Source: Allobosea psychrotolerans (GTDB taxonomy: Bacteria > Pseudomonadota > Alphaproteobacteria > Rhizobiales > Beijerinckiaceae). From it: a stretch of DNA of 64,000 nt. A model generated the notes under the pieces. It did no database searches, had not been told where the DNA came from, and saw only the letters and a list, made by a program, of their open reading frames with translations. Below, one piece after another: positions 8,932 to 16,935 of the stretch (the stretch's first letter is position 1; every line of letters begins with the position of its first letter). The position numbers and the translations under genes were made by a program. The stretch covers positions 1 through 64,000 of the forward strand of contig NZ_PQFZ01000013.1 in assembly GCF_002917105.1 (NCBI RefSeq). Direction: 5' to 3'.

Positions 8932-8954
8932 GGGGCAGCACTCGTGGCTGCCCC
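8932..8954. terminator. Intra-operon hairpin, GC-rich, no U-tract
   Basis: GGGGCAGC (8932-8939) pairs with GCTGCCCC (8947-8954) directly after the binding-protein stop. With no T-run it is more likely an mRNA-stabilising or attenuating hairpin than a full terminator. That would fit the usual excess of binding protein over permease. Confidence 0.5.
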
Positions 8955-9117
8955 GTCCACCCCGGACGAGCGGCGAAGCCGTGCCGGAGCCGGATGGATT
9001 TATCGCAGAGTGCCGGGACTCCCCGAGGGAACCCGGCATTCCCCTGAACGTAAGCGGCCGGAATGGCGGCTCGCGTTGAACAGTTCTGATCGACCATAAC
9101 CAAGGCTAAGCGCCAGA

Positions 9118-10059
9118 ATGCTCGCTTTCATCGTCAGACGGATCATCACGACCATACCCGTGATGGCTTTCGTCGCCCTGTTCGTCTTCTCGCTGCTTTA
9201 CATCGCGCCCGGCGATCCCGCCGCCGTGATCGCCGGCGACCAGGCCTCGCCGGCCGATGTCGAGAAGATCCGGGCTAGTCTGGGTCTCGACCGGCCCTAT
9301 CTCATCCGCTTCGGCGAATGGTTCTACCATGTGCTCCAGGGCGATCTCGGCACCTCGATCTTCACCTCTCTGCCGGTGACGCAGCTCATCGCCCAGCGTA
9401 TCGAGCCGACGGTTTCATTGATGCTGCTGACCCTGATCTTCGCGGTGGTCGTCGCCGTGCCGATGGGTGTGATCGCGGCCTGGAAGGCCGGCAGCTGGAT
9501 CGACCGCTGCGTCGTCGGCTTTGCCGTCTTCGGCTTCTCGGTTCCGGTCTTCGTCGTCGGCTACATGCTCGCCTATGTCTTCGCGCTGAAGCTGGATTGG
9601 GTGCCGGTGCAGGGCTATACGCCGATCTCGCAGGGCATCTGGCCCTGGTTCAAGAACCTGATCCTGCCCTCGATCACGCTCGGCTTCGTCTATATCGCGC
9701 TGATCGCGCGCATCACGCGGGCCACCATGCTCGAAGTGCTGCAGCAGGACTATGTCCGCACCGCGAGCGCCAAGGGCGTCGAACAGCGCAACGTGCTCTT
9801 CGTGCATGCGCTCAAGAATGCGGCGGTTCCGGTGATCACGATCATCGGCATCGGCGTGGCGCTCCTGATCGGCGGCGCCGTCGTCACCGAGAGCGTCTTC
9901 GCCATTCCGGGGCTGGGGCGGCTGACGCTGGATGCGATCCTGCGTCGCGACTACCCCGTGATCCAGGGCGTCGTGCTGATCTTCAGCTTCGTCTACGTCC
10001 TGGTGAACCTGCTCGTGGACCTGGTCTATACCCTGGTCGATCCGAGGATACGGTATTGA
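9118..10059 (+). CDS. ABC importer permease, DppB type
   Basis: A 313-residue integral membrane protein with six predicted helices. The first helix follows the classic 'LAFIVRRIITTIPVMAFVAL' N-terminus of DppB/OppB. The EAA loop that docks the ATPase is visible as 'DYVRTASAKGVEQRNVLFVH...NAAVPVITIIG'. It partners the DppC-type permease, whose TTG start overlaps its stop codon. A 191-bp spacer with a hairpin separates it from the binding protein. The substrate is set by the binding protein and is unknown. Confidence 0.94.
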   Translation: MLAFIVRRIITTIPVMAFVALFVFSLLYIAPGDPAAVIAGDQASPADVEKIRASLGLDRPYLIRFGEWFYHVLQGDLGTSIFTSLPVTQLIAQRIEPTVSLMLLTLIFAVVVAVPMGVIAAWKAGSWIDRCVVGFAVFGFSVPVFVVGYMLAYVFALKLDWVPVQGYTPISQGIWPWFKNLILPSITLGFVYIALIARITRATMLEVLQQDYVRTASAKGVEQRNVLFVHALKNAAVPVITIIGIGVALLIGGAVVTESVFAIPGLGRLTLDAILRRDYPVIQGVVLIFSFVYVLVNLLVDLVYTLVDPRIRY

Positions 10060-10991
10060 CAGTTCAATCCAACACCATCGCCGCACCGCTCGCGGCTCCC
10101 GCCGGCAGTGAACCCGTTTCGCCGCCCGAGTCCGTCTTGTCGCCCGGGTCTGTCTTGTCGCCCAAGAAGCGCTCCTATCTGCGCAAGCATCCTGCGGTCA
10201 CGGTCGGCGGCATTCTCCTGCTGCTGATGATCCTGATCGCGGTCTTCGCGCCGTTCCTGTGGACCGTCGATCCGACGGCGATCTCGACGGCGCGCCGGAC
10301 GCGCGTGCCCTCCGAACTCTACTGGTTCGGCACCGACATGCTCGGGCGCGACATCTATTCGCGTGTCACTTACGGCGCGCGGGTCTCGCTGCTGGTCGGC
10401 TTCAGCGTGGCGTTCCTGGCCTCCGTCATCGGGCTGGCGGTCGGTCTCTTTGCCGGCTTCGTGCGCTGGGCTGACGGCATCGTCATGCGCATCATCGACG
10501 GCATGATGTCGATCCCGCCGATCCTGCTCGCCATCGCGCTGATGGCGCTGACGCGCGGCTCGGTCCAGAACGTCATCATCGCCATCACCATCGCCGAGAT
10601 CCCGCGCGTCGCCCGCCTCGTGCGCAGCGTCGTGCTCTCCTTGCGCGAGCAGCCCTATGTCGAGGCGGCGCTCTCGCAGGGCGCGCGGGTGCCGCGCATC
10701 ATCTTCCGCCACATCCTGCCCAACACGATCGCGCCGATGATGGTGCAAGCGACCTATATCTGCGCCAGCGCCATGATCGTCGAGGCGATCCTGTCCTTCA
10801 TCGGCGCCGGCGTGCCGCCCTCCACCCCGTCCTGGGGCAACATCATGGCCGAGGGCAGGGCGCTCTGGCAGGTCAGGCCGCATATCATCTTCTTCCCGGC
10901 GCTGTTCCTCTCGATCACCGTTCTCGCGGTCAACCTGCTCGGCGACGGCTTGCGCGACTCGCTCGATCCACGCCTGGCCAAGAGCCTGTGA
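10056..10991 (+). CDS. ABC importer permease, DppC type (TTG start)
   Basis: A 311-residue second permease subunit. It starts at TTG 10056, whose TTGA overlaps the TGA of the upstream permease, with GAGG 8 bp before, which is classic translational coupling. After a low-complexity Pro/Ser lead with a doubled SVLSP motif come the DppC N-domain ('GTDMLGRDIYSRVTYGARVSLLVG'), the EAA loop ('QPYVEAALSQGARVPRIIFRHILPN') and the C-terminal 'NLLGDGLRDSLDPR'. The expected DppD/DppF ATPase genes do not follow. The gene ends inside a 17-bp tandem repeat. Confidence 0.93.
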   Translation: MTVQSNTIAAPLAAPAGSEPVSPPESVLSPGSVLSPKKRSYLRKHPAVTVGGILLLLMILIAVFAPFLWTVDPTAISTARRTRVPSELYWFGTDMLGRDIYSRVTYGARVSLLVGFSVAFLASVIGLAVGLFAGFVRWADGIVMRIIDGMMSIPPILLAIALMALTRGSVQNVIIAITIAEIPRVARLVRSVVLSLREQPYVEAALSQGARVPRIIFRHILPNTIAPMMVQATYICASAMIVEAILSFIGAGVPPSTPSWGNIMAEGRALWQVRPHIIFFPALFLSITVLAVNLLGDGLRDSLDPRLAKSL

Positions 10992-11027
10992 CCAAGGAGA
11001 GCCTGTGACCAAGGAGAGCCTGTGACC
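10982..11027 (+). repeat. 17-bp tandem repeat (2.7 copies) carrying ribosome-binding sites
   Basis: The unit GAGCCTGTGACCAAGGA repeats at 10982, 10999 and, truncated, 11016. Each full unit ends in AAGGA followed by GAGCCTGTG, so it repeatedly creates a Shine-Dalgarno-like AAGGAG 6 bp before a GTG. The last GTG (11022) opens a frame that shows no ATPase-like sequence. This is where dppD would be expected. Confidence 0.85.
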
Positions 11028-11156
11028 GACGTTGGCGTGACGGTCACGATACATGCGCCGATGGCGTGGCCGACGATCCCGGTACGGCGAGGGCGCGCGG
11101 CGACGCTGCTGCGCGCGCCCCATGGAGCTCGGGCCCGAGTACCGTGCGCGCCGCTG

Positions 11157-11456
11157 TCAGCCCTTGAGGTCGACCACCTCGTCCCCGGAGACCGCATCGG
11201 TGACGCCAAGGCCGCCGCCGAGATCCTCCAATGTGTCGCGAAAGCTGTTGAGCGTCGCGATCATCTCGGGGCGCGCGGCCTTGATCGCCGCGGCATCAGC
11301 CCATTCGCCGATCAGGCAATAGGAGCGGTCGCCGGTCTTGATGATGCGCCCGTTGATGAGCCCGGGCCACTGCGCCTTGCCGGCGCGGTGAGCTGCGAGA
11401 AACCCCTCGTCCTGGCCCGGCTTGACGCGGAATCTGACGACGTTGAACGTAGTCAT
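11157..11456 (-). CDS. ABM-domain protein (putative monooxygenase/dimeric alpha-beta barrel)
   Basis: A 99-residue protein with the compact ferredoxin-like fold pattern of antibiotic-biosynthesis-monooxygenase (ABM/YgiN-like) proteins. The N-terminus is 'TTFNVVRFRVKPGQDEGFLAAH', followed by a Trp-containing strand and 'YCLIGEWADAAAIKAARPEM'. Such proteins are cofactor-free monooxygenases or binding barrels. It is the only minus-strand gene within the amide/hydantoin-type cluster and lies between the permease and the D-carbamoylase. The function in this cluster is unknown. The fold assignment is moderately sure, catalysis is not. Confidence 0.7.
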   Translation of the reverse strand: MTTFNVVRFRVKPGQDEGFLAAHRAGKAQWPGLINGRIIKTGDRSYCLIGEWADAAAIKAARPEMIATLNSFRDTLEDLGGGLGVTDAVSGDEVVDLKG

Positions 11457-11620
11457 GGCTCTGGTCCTCCCGCCGCGCGAGCGCCAGGCGGCGGTTTGGA
11501 GCCGCGCGGGCCGGCAGCAGGCGGAGGCTACCGTTACGTCACGCTCGGTGCAATATGCGCTCTCGCGGCGTCCCGATCATTGAGATCCACTGAAACGGAT
11601 CGACGGAAAACTCTACTGCC

Positions 11621-12556
11621 ATGACCCGCATCCTGACTGTCGCCGCGGCCCAGCTCGGGCCGATCCAGCGTGACGAAAGCCGCGCCTCCGCCGTTGCCCG
11701 TTTGATCGAGCTGATGCGCCAGGCCAAGGGCCATGGCGCCGATCTCGTGGTTTATCCCGAGGCCGCGCTGACCGCCTTCTTCCCGCATTGGTGGATGGAG
11801 GACGAAGACGAGATCGACAGCTATTTCGAGAGCGCGATGCCCGGCAACGAGACCGCGCCGCTCTTCGCCGAAGCCCAGCGCCTCGGCATCGGCTTCCATC
11901 TCGGTTATTGCGAGCTTGCCTTCGAGGAGGGCCGCAAGCGTCGCTTCAACACCGCGATCCTGGTCGACAAGACCGGCGCGATCATTGGTAAATACCGCAA
12001 GATCCATCTGCCCGGCCATCCCGAGCATCGTCCCGACGCGCCGTTCCAGAATCTGGAGAAGCGCTATTTCGAGACCGGTAATCTCGGCTGGCCGGTCTGG
12101 CGCGCGATGGATGCCAATCTCGGCATGATGATCTGCAACGACCGGCGCTGGCCCGAGAGCTATCGGTCGATGGGCTTGCAGGATGTCGAGATGATCGTGC
12201 TCGGCTACAACACGCCCAAGCACAACCCGCCGGCCCCCGACCATGACCGGCTCGGCAACTTCCACAACCAGCTCGTGATGCAGGCCGGCGCCTACCAGAA
12301 CGCCACCTGGGTCGTCGGCGCCGCCAAGGCGGGGCTGGAGGCGGGCGTCGACCAGATCGGCGGCTCCTGCATCATCGCGCCGACCGGCGAGGTCGTGGCG
12401 CAGGCCGTGACCGAGGGCGACGAGCTCGTGATCGCCCGCTGCGATATGGATCTCGGCAAGAGCTACAAGAACTCCACCTTCAACTTCGCCAGGCATCGCG
12501 AACCGCAGGCCTATGGGCTCATCGTCGAGCGCAAGGGTGCTGTGGGGCCAGTGTGA
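11621..12556 (+). CDS. N-carbamoyl-D-amino acid hydrolase (D-carbamoylase), nitrilase superfamily
   Basis: A 311-residue nitrilase-fold enzyme. The triad is Glu47 (VVYPEAAL), Lys127 (KYRKIHLPGH) and Cys172 (MICNDRRWPE). These are the same residue numbers as in the Agrobacterium D-carbamoylase, and the blocks 'CNDRRWPE', 'NTPKHNPP' and 'FNFARHREPQAYGL' match that enzyme from memory. It converts N-carbamoyl-D-amino acids to D-amino acid, NH3 and CO2, the second step of D-hydantoin use. The amidohydrolase-type gene two positions downstream and the D-amino-acid-related PLP enzyme further on support this role. The start ATG at 11621 is the one that aligns with the family. Confidence 0.9.
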   Translation: MTRILTVAAAQLGPIQRDESRASAVARLIELMRQAKGHGADLVVYPEAALTAFFPHWWMEDEDEIDSYFESAMPGNETAPLFAEAQRLGIGFHLGYCELAFEEGRKRRFNTAILVDKTGAIIGKYRKIHLPGHPEHRPDAPFQNLEKRYFETGNLGWPVWRAMDANLGMMICNDRRWPESYRSMGLQDVEMIVLGYNTPKHNPPAPDHDRLGNFHNQLVMQAGAYQNATWVVGAAKAGLEAGVDQIGGSCIIAPTGEVVAQAVTEGDELVIARCDMDLGKSYKNSTFNFARHREPQAYGLIVERKGAVGPV

Positions 12557-12560
12557 TCCG

Positions 12561-12992
12561 ATGTCGGACGATGAGATCCTGTTGCTCGGGGTAGCATCTG
12601 GGGATCACCTGAAACTTGGTCCAATCACCGGGATGGACGCCTACGGCTACGGGCAGATGAGGGTCGTCGCGCAGAGCGGACGATTCTCGGCAACTTTGAT
12701 TTGCCAGACGTCGCGCCATGATTTGTCTGCGCTGAAAGAAGCGCTCATTGCGCAACGCGCAAACCCCGCCCTGTGTCAGAGTTGGGCGTCGGGCGACGTG
12801 GAAGTCGGCCTTGATTTCAGGGGCGATGTTCGTGGGGGAGTCCGTATTGCAGCCAAGGTTGCTGACATCGGGAGCCACGAGCGAAGCCTCACATTTAGCC
12901 TTGATCTCGATCAGAGCTACCTCTCGAACGCGATCGAACAATTGACGAAGATGATCGCCAAAGCGCCGGAGACCGCATCCCATGACCCATGA
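12561..12992 (+). CDS. Small unknown protein, weakly WapI-immunity-like
   Basis: A 143-residue soluble protein sandwiched between the D-carbamoylase (4-bp gap) and the amidohydrolase (11-bp overlap), so it must be translated within the operon. Its C-terminal half reads 'GDVRGGVRIAAKVADIGS', then 'LTFSLDLDQSYLSNAIEQL'. The beta-strand-rich pattern ending in LDLDQSYL recalls WapI/DUF6228-type immunity proteins (from memory, not checked). Codon use is less G+C-biased than in the neighbours (GATTTG, TTGATT, GAACAA and similar), suggesting later acquisition. I see no catalytic motif. It could instead be a cluster-specific accessory protein. Confidence 0.6.
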   Translation: MSDDEILLLGVASGDHLKLGPITGMDAYGYGQMRVVAQSGRFSATLICQTSRHDLSALKEALIAQRANPALCQSWASGDVEVGLDFRGDVRGGVRIAAKVADIGSHERSLTFSLDLDQSYLSNAIEQLTKMIAKAPETASHDP

Positions 12993-14145
12993 TCTCATCC
13001 TCAAGGGCGGTCGCGTCATCGACCCCTCGCAGAAGCATGACGGCGTGCTCGACGTCGCCTTCACCGACGGCAAGGTCTCCGGCTTCGGCAAGGATCTGAA
13101 GGGCGCCAAGGAAATCCGCGACGTCTCCGGCTACATCGTCACGCCGGGCCTGATCGACCTGCATACCCATGTCTATTGGGGCGGCACCTCGCTCGGCATC
13201 GACGCCGACGAGTTCTGCCGGGCGTCGGGCGTCACCACCTCGGTCGACACCGGCAGTGCCGGGCCGGGCAACTGGCCGGGCTTCCGCAAGCATGTCATCG
13301 AGAGGAGCCAGGCCCGCATCCTCGCCTATCTCCACGTCTCGCATGCCGGCATCTACGGCTTCGACCACCGCGTCATGGTCGGCGAGAGCGGCGATCTGCG
13401 CCTGATGAACCCGATCGACGCCGTCGCGGTCGCCGACGCCAATCGCGACCTCATCGTCGGCATCAAGGTCCGCGTCGGCCTGCACGCTTCGGGCGATCAG
13501 GGCACGGTGCCGCTCAACATCGCCTTGCAGGTCGCCAACGAGGTCGGCATGCCGCTGATGTGCCATATCGACCATCCGCCTCCGTCCTATGAGGAGGTGG
13601 TGAACATGCTGCGGCCGGGCGATGTGCTCACCCACGCCTTCCGTCCCTTCCCGAATGCGCCCTGCACCGCGCAGGGCACGGTCAAGCCCGAGGTGCTGGC
13701 CGCCCGCAAGCGCGGCGTCATCTTCGATATCGGCCATGGCAAGGGTTCGTTCTCCTTCAAGACGACGCGCGCCATGCTGGCCAATGGTTTCGAGCCGGAC
13801 GTGATCTCCTCGGACGTGCACAAGCTCTGCATCGACGGCCCGGCCTATGACCAGGTCACCACCATGTCGAAATTCCTGCTGATGGGCATGAGCCTGAACA
13901 ACGTCATCGCGGCCTCGACCGTGAATGCGGCGATGGCGCTGAAGCGGCCCGAATACGGCTCGCTCAAGGTCGGCTCGCTCGGCGACGCGACGATCCTGAC
14001 CGTCAAGGAAGGCAAGTTCGACTATGCCGACGTCACCGGCGAGCACATGACCGGCGACAGGAAGATCGTCTCCGAGGGCGTGGTGCTGAAGGGCGCCTGG
14101 TGGCACCCCAAGCGCACGAACAAGTTCAAGAAGGTCGCGGCGTAA
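12982..14145 (+). CDS. Amidohydrolase/deacetylase-type metallohydrolase (dihydroorotase/hydantoinase-like)
   Basis: A 387-residue TIM-barrel amidohydrolase. A full binuclear centre is visible: His61 and His63 (DLHTHVYWG), Lys162 (likely carboxylated, GIKVRVG), His195 (MCHIDHPP), His218 (LTHAF) and Asp278 (SSDVHKL). It belongs to the small 'amidohydrolase/deacetylase' branch near dihydroorotase and N-acyl-D-amino-acid deacylases. Next to a D-carbamoylase it could act as a cyclic-amide (hydantoin) opener or as a D-acylase. Its ATG overlaps the previous gene by 11 bp. The substrate class is inferred from neighbours only. Confidence 0.88.
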   Translation: MTHDLILKGGRVIDPSQKHDGVLDVAFTDGKVSGFGKDLKGAKEIRDVSGYIVTPGLIDLHTHVYWGGTSLGIDADEFCRASGVTTSVDTGSAGPGNWPGFRKHVIERSQARILAYLHVSHAGIYGFDHRVMVGESGDLRLMNPIDAVAVADANRDLIVGIKVRVGLHASGDQGTVPLNIALQVANEVGMPLMCHIDHPPPSYEEVVNMLRPGDVLTHAFRPFPNAPCTAQGTVKPEVLAARKRGVIFDIGHGKGSFSFKTTRAMLANGFEPDVISSDVHKLCIDGPAYDQVTTMSKFLLMGMSLNNVIAASTVNAAMALKRPEYGSLKVGSLGDATILTVKEGKFDYADVTGEHMTGDRKIVSEGVVLKGAWWHPKRTNKFKKVAA

Positions 14146-14160
14146 TCCGGCGCCTACCGT

Positions 14161-14293
14161 GTCATTCCGGGGCTTCGCGCCAGCGAAGAACCCGGAACCC
14201 ACGACCGGGTGAAGCTTATGGATATGGCCGCTTCGAAGTGCCGCACCTGGTCGTGGGTTCCGGATTCGAGCCTTCGGCTCGCCCCGGAATGAC
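14161..14293. repeat. Palindromic repeat (family 3, CATTCCGGGG type)
   Basis: GTCATTCCGGGG...GAACCCGGAACCCACGACC is followed by GTCGTGGGTTCCGG...CCCCGGAATGAC in inverted orientation. A second copy lies at 39941-40070. It fills almost the whole gap before the acetyltransferase and ends 8 bp before that gene's ribosome site. Confidence 0.85.
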
Positions 14294-14307
14294 AAAGGGA
14301 GTGCCAG

Positions 14308-14811
14308 TTGCGAACTGTGCTCTGGCGCCCGATGACGGACGCCGACCTGCCGGCGGTGCTTGCGGTCGCGGGCGTCGTGCATCCCGCCTATCCCGAGGAC
14401 GAGGCCGTCTTCGCCGAGCGCCTGCGGCTGTTTCCGGCCGGCTGCCTCGTTCTCGCCGGCCCGGGCGGCCTGCGCGGTTACGTCGTCAGCCATCCCTGGC
14501 GGCCTGGCCAGCCGCCGGCCCTGAACAGCCTGCTCGGCGGGATTCCCATGGACGCGGCGAGCTACTACATCCACGACCTCGCGCTCCTGCCGGACGTGCG
14601 AGGGGCGGGAGCCGCCGGGCGGATCGTCGACCGGCTGGTCGTGCTTGCCCGCAGCGAAGGCCTCGCCGGCCTCGCGCTGGTCGCGGTCAATGCCTCGCGG
14701 GGCTTCTGGGAGCGCCACGGCTTTCGCGTGGCGCATGACCCCGCCCTTGCCGAGAAGCTCGGCAGCTATGACGATGCCGCGCGCTACATGGTGCGCGACC
14801 TGACATCCTGA
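14308..14811 (+). CDS. GNAT-family N-acetyltransferase
   Basis: A 167-residue GNAT protein. The acetyl-CoA-binding motif A is visible as 'YIHDLALLPDVRGAGAAGRIVD' (V-R-G-x-G-x-A/G), and motif B as 'VAVNASRGFWERHGFRV'. The start is taken as TTG 14308 because AAAGGGAG sits 7 bp upstream. ATG 14332 is an alternative that would shorten the N-terminus. It lies between the amidohydrolase and RidA genes and might acetylate an amino acid or amine intermediate of the cluster. The substrate is unknown. Confidence 0.85.
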   Translation: MRTVLWRPMTDADLPAVLAVAGVVHPAYPEDEAVFAERLRLFPAGCLVLAGPGGLRGYVVSHPWRPGQPPALNSLLGGIPMDAASYYIHDLALLPDVRGAGAAGRIVDRLVVLARSEGLAGLALVAVNASRGFWERHGFRVAHDPALAEKLGSYDDAARYMVRDLTS

Positions 14812-14854
14812 CGCCGCGCGCGTCGCCGAAGAAGACATGCATGAGGAGACGCCG

Positions 14855-15313
14855 ATGAGCGCCGAACAAAAACTGAAGGATCTCGGACTGACGCTGCCCG
14901 ACGTACCGACGCCAGTTGCCACCTATGTCAGCTTCAAGCAGGTCGGCGACATCGTCTACCTCTCCGGCCAGGGCCCGAAGCGGGCGGACGGCACCTATCC
15001 CACCGGCAAGGTCGGCAAGGACGTCACGATCGAGGAAGCCTATGAGCACGCCAGGCAGACCGGTCTCGGCCTGCTCGCGGCGATGAAGAAGGCGGCCGGC
15101 TCGCTCGACAAGGTCGAGGTCATCAAGCTGCTCGGCATGGTCAACGGCGCGCCGGATTTCGCGGATCAGCCCAAGGTCATCAATGGCTGCTCGGACCTGT
15201 TCGTTGCGGTGCTGGGCGAGCGCGGCCGGCATGCCCGCTCGGCAGTCGGCATGGGTTCGCTGCCCAACAACATGACGGTCGAGATCGAAGTGATCATCAA
15301 GGTGCTGCCATGA
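14855..15313 (+). CDS. RidA family (YjgF/YER057c/UK114) protein
   Basis: A 152-residue RidA-superfamily protein of the longer type ('LGLTLPDVPTPVATYVSFKQVGD' N-terminus, 'VEVIKLLGMVNGAPDFADQPKVINGCSDL' core, and Arg in 'GERGRHARSAVGM'). Canonical RidA hydrolyses reactive enamine/imine intermediates released by PLP enzymes. The gene immediately downstream, overlapping by ATGA, encodes just such a PLP lyase, so an enamine deaminase role is plausible. The second ATG (14855), after GAGGAG, is taken as start. This longer subgroup often lacks a proven activity, so the biochemical role is inferred. Confidence 0.88.
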   Translation: MSAEQKLKDLGLTLPDVPTPVATYVSFKQVGDIVYLSGQGPKRADGTYPTGKVGKDVTIEEAYEHARQTGLGLLAAMKKAAGSLDKVEVIKLLGMVNGAPDFADQPKVINGCSDLFVAVLGERGRHARSAVGMGSLPNNMTVEIEVIIKVLP

Positions 15314-16386
15314 CCGCGCTGGCTGAGGAAATCGCCCGCGTCTACAGCACGCCGGCCGTCGTCATCGACCTCGACAAGGTCGAGGCCAATATCGCCCGGC
15401 TCCAAGCCGTCTGCGATGCGAAGGGCGTCGCCAACCGCCCCCATATCAAGACGCATAAATCGCCCGAGCTCGCCCGCCTCCAGGTCGAGGCCGGCGCGCG
15501 CGGTATCACCTGCCAGAAGCTCGGCGAGGCCGAGATCATGGCCGATGGCGGCATCGACGACATCATGATCAGCTACAACATCCTCGGCGAGGAGAAGCTC
15601 GGCCGGTTGGGTGCGCTGCAGCGGCGCGTGCGCATGATCGTCGCGGCCGACAATCCGGTCACCATCGCCGGCCTGCCCAAGGCGGCCGAGATCGCCGGCC
15701 GCAATCTCGAGGTCGTCGTCGAATGCGACACCGGCCGCAAGCGCGCCGGCGTCGAGACGCCTGGCGAGGCGGTGGAGCTTGCCAAGCTGATCGCGGGCTC
15801 CAAGGGCCTGACCTTTGCGGGTTTCCTGATGTACCCGCCCGAGGATGGCTGGGAGCGCACGCAGATCTTCCTCGACACGGCCAATGCCGGCCTGCGCGAG
15901 GCGGGGCTGGAGGCCGGCATCGTCTCGACCGGCGGCTCGCCCAACATCCCCAATATCGGCAAGCTCAAAGGCGCGACCGAGCACCGCGCCGGCACCTCGA
16001 TCTTCAACGACCGCATGCAGGTCGCGGCCGGTGTTGCGACGCTGGAGGATTGCGCGCTTTCGGTCTACGCCACGGTGGTCAGCCGGGCCGGGCCTGAGCG
16101 CGGCATTCTCGATTCCGGCTCCAAGACGCTGACCAGCGACACGGGCGGCCTCGACGGTCACGGCTATATCCTGGAATATCCGGCGGCCAGGATCGCGAAA
16201 TTCGCCGAGGAGCATGGCTTCCTCGACCTCGCCGCGAGCAATGAGCGGCCCAATGTCGGCGAGGTCGTGCGCATCATCCCCAACCATGTCTGCGTGGTGG
16301 TGAACATGGTCGACCGCTTGATCACCGTGCGCGGCGACAAGCTCATCGGCGAAATCCCGGTGGCGGCGCGCGGCAAGCTGACTTGA
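15310..16386 (+). CDS. D-threonine aldolase / D-serine dehydratase-like PLP enzyme (fold type III)
   Basis: A 358-residue alanine-racemase-fold PLP enzyme. The Schiff-base Lys47 is in NRPHIKTHKS. The divalent-metal pair is His326 and Cys328 in PNHVC, the arrangement seen in the DSD1/D-threonine aldolase family. It would cleave or dehydrate D-3-hydroxy amino acids to glycine plus aldehyde, or to a 2-oxo acid. The ATG overlaps the RidA stop (ATGA). With the D-carbamoylase upstream, it suggests the cluster ends in D-amino-acid breakdown. Aldolase versus dehydratase cannot be decided by sequence alone. Confidence 0.88.
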   Translation: MTALAEEIARVYSTPAVVIDLDKVEANIARLQAVCDAKGVANRPHIKTHKSPELARLQVEAGARGITCQKLGEAEIMADGGIDDIMISYNILGEEKLGRLGALQRRVRMIVAADNPVTIAGLPKAAEIAGRNLEVVVECDTGRKRAGVETPGEAVELAKLIAGSKGLTFAGFLMYPPEDGWERTQIFLDTANAGLREAGLEAGIVSTGGSPNIPNIGKLKGATEHRAGTSIFNDRMQVAAGVATLEDCALSVYATVVSRAGPERGILDSGSKTLTSDTGGLDGHGYILEYPAARIAKFAEEHGFLDLAASNERPNVGEVVRIIPNHVCVVVNMVDRLITVRGDKLIGEIPVAARGKLT

Positions 16387-16419
16387 TCGCGGCAGTTGCG
16401 CATCTGGTCCTGTTGAACC

Positions 16420-16935
16420 TCAGTTCTGCAGGACCTTTGCGCCTTTGATCACGACATCGCCGCTGCCCTTGACGTCGATCTTGCCGCTGCCCTTGATGTC
16501 GATGTCCCTGCCTTGGACCCTGATCGAGCCGTCCTTCTTCATGTCGATCTCGGCGTCGCCGGCCTTCAGCGCCACGCGCTCGCCGGCGGTGACGGAGACC
16601 TTCTTTCCGATGCTGACATCGACATCCTTCATCAGCGACGCGCTCAGCGTGTAGCCCGCCAGCGAGATGGCGTGAGAGCCTGCGATGGTGAGCGCCGCGG
16701 CGACCCTGACATCGAGGGAGCCCGAGGTCTTGAGCGAAAGAGAGGAGCCGGCGCTGATCGCGGTTGCGCCGCCCGAGGTGACCTGCACCGCGCCTCCCGC
16801 CGTGATGCTGAGTGAGCCGTCTGTCCGGATCTTCAGACCGGACGGGCTGACCTCTATCACCTGCCGCAGTGCCTGCAGCTGGGCTTCGAGGCTCGCGATC
16901 CTGCGGGCGAGCATGTCGCTTTCGCCAGGTGCCAT
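16420..16935 (-). CDS. Stand-alone VgrG/gp5-type beta-helix spike-like protein
   Basis: A 171-residue protein. A short coiled coil comes first (residues about 8-32, 'MLARRIASLEAQLQALRQVI'), then an alternating hydrophobic/glycine repeat to the end ('GSLSITAGGAVQVTSGG', 'KKVSVTAGERVALKAGD', 'SGKIDVKGSGDVVIKGAKV'). This is the pattern of the trimeric beta-helix at the C-terminus of VgrG and phage gp5 (DUF2345-like). No gp27/gp5 OB domain and no T6SS or tail genes are nearby, so it is an orphan. GGAAGGAA precedes ATG 16935. It might be a spike tip, an adhesin-like trimer or a relic. Confidence 0.7.
   Translation of the reverse strand: MAPGESDMLARRIASLEAQLQALRQVIEVSPSGLKIRTDGSLSITAGGAVQVTSGGATAISAGSSLSLKTSGSLDVRVAAALTIAGSHAISLAGYTLSASLMKDVDVSIGKKVSVTAGERVALKAGDAEIDMKKDGSIRVQGRDIDIKGSGKIDVKGSGDVVIKGAKVLQN

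Noticed and set aside
9318..10055. Upstream extension of the DppC-type frame over the DppB gene
   Set aside because: Out-of-frame Arg/Ala-rich sequence. A coupled TTG start at 10056 gives the family-length protein.
11022..11624. Frame starting at the GTG after the 17-bp repeats as a dppD remnant
   Set aside because: No Walker A or other ATPase sequence in the first codons, and it runs antisense over the ABM gene. At most the start site is a relic.
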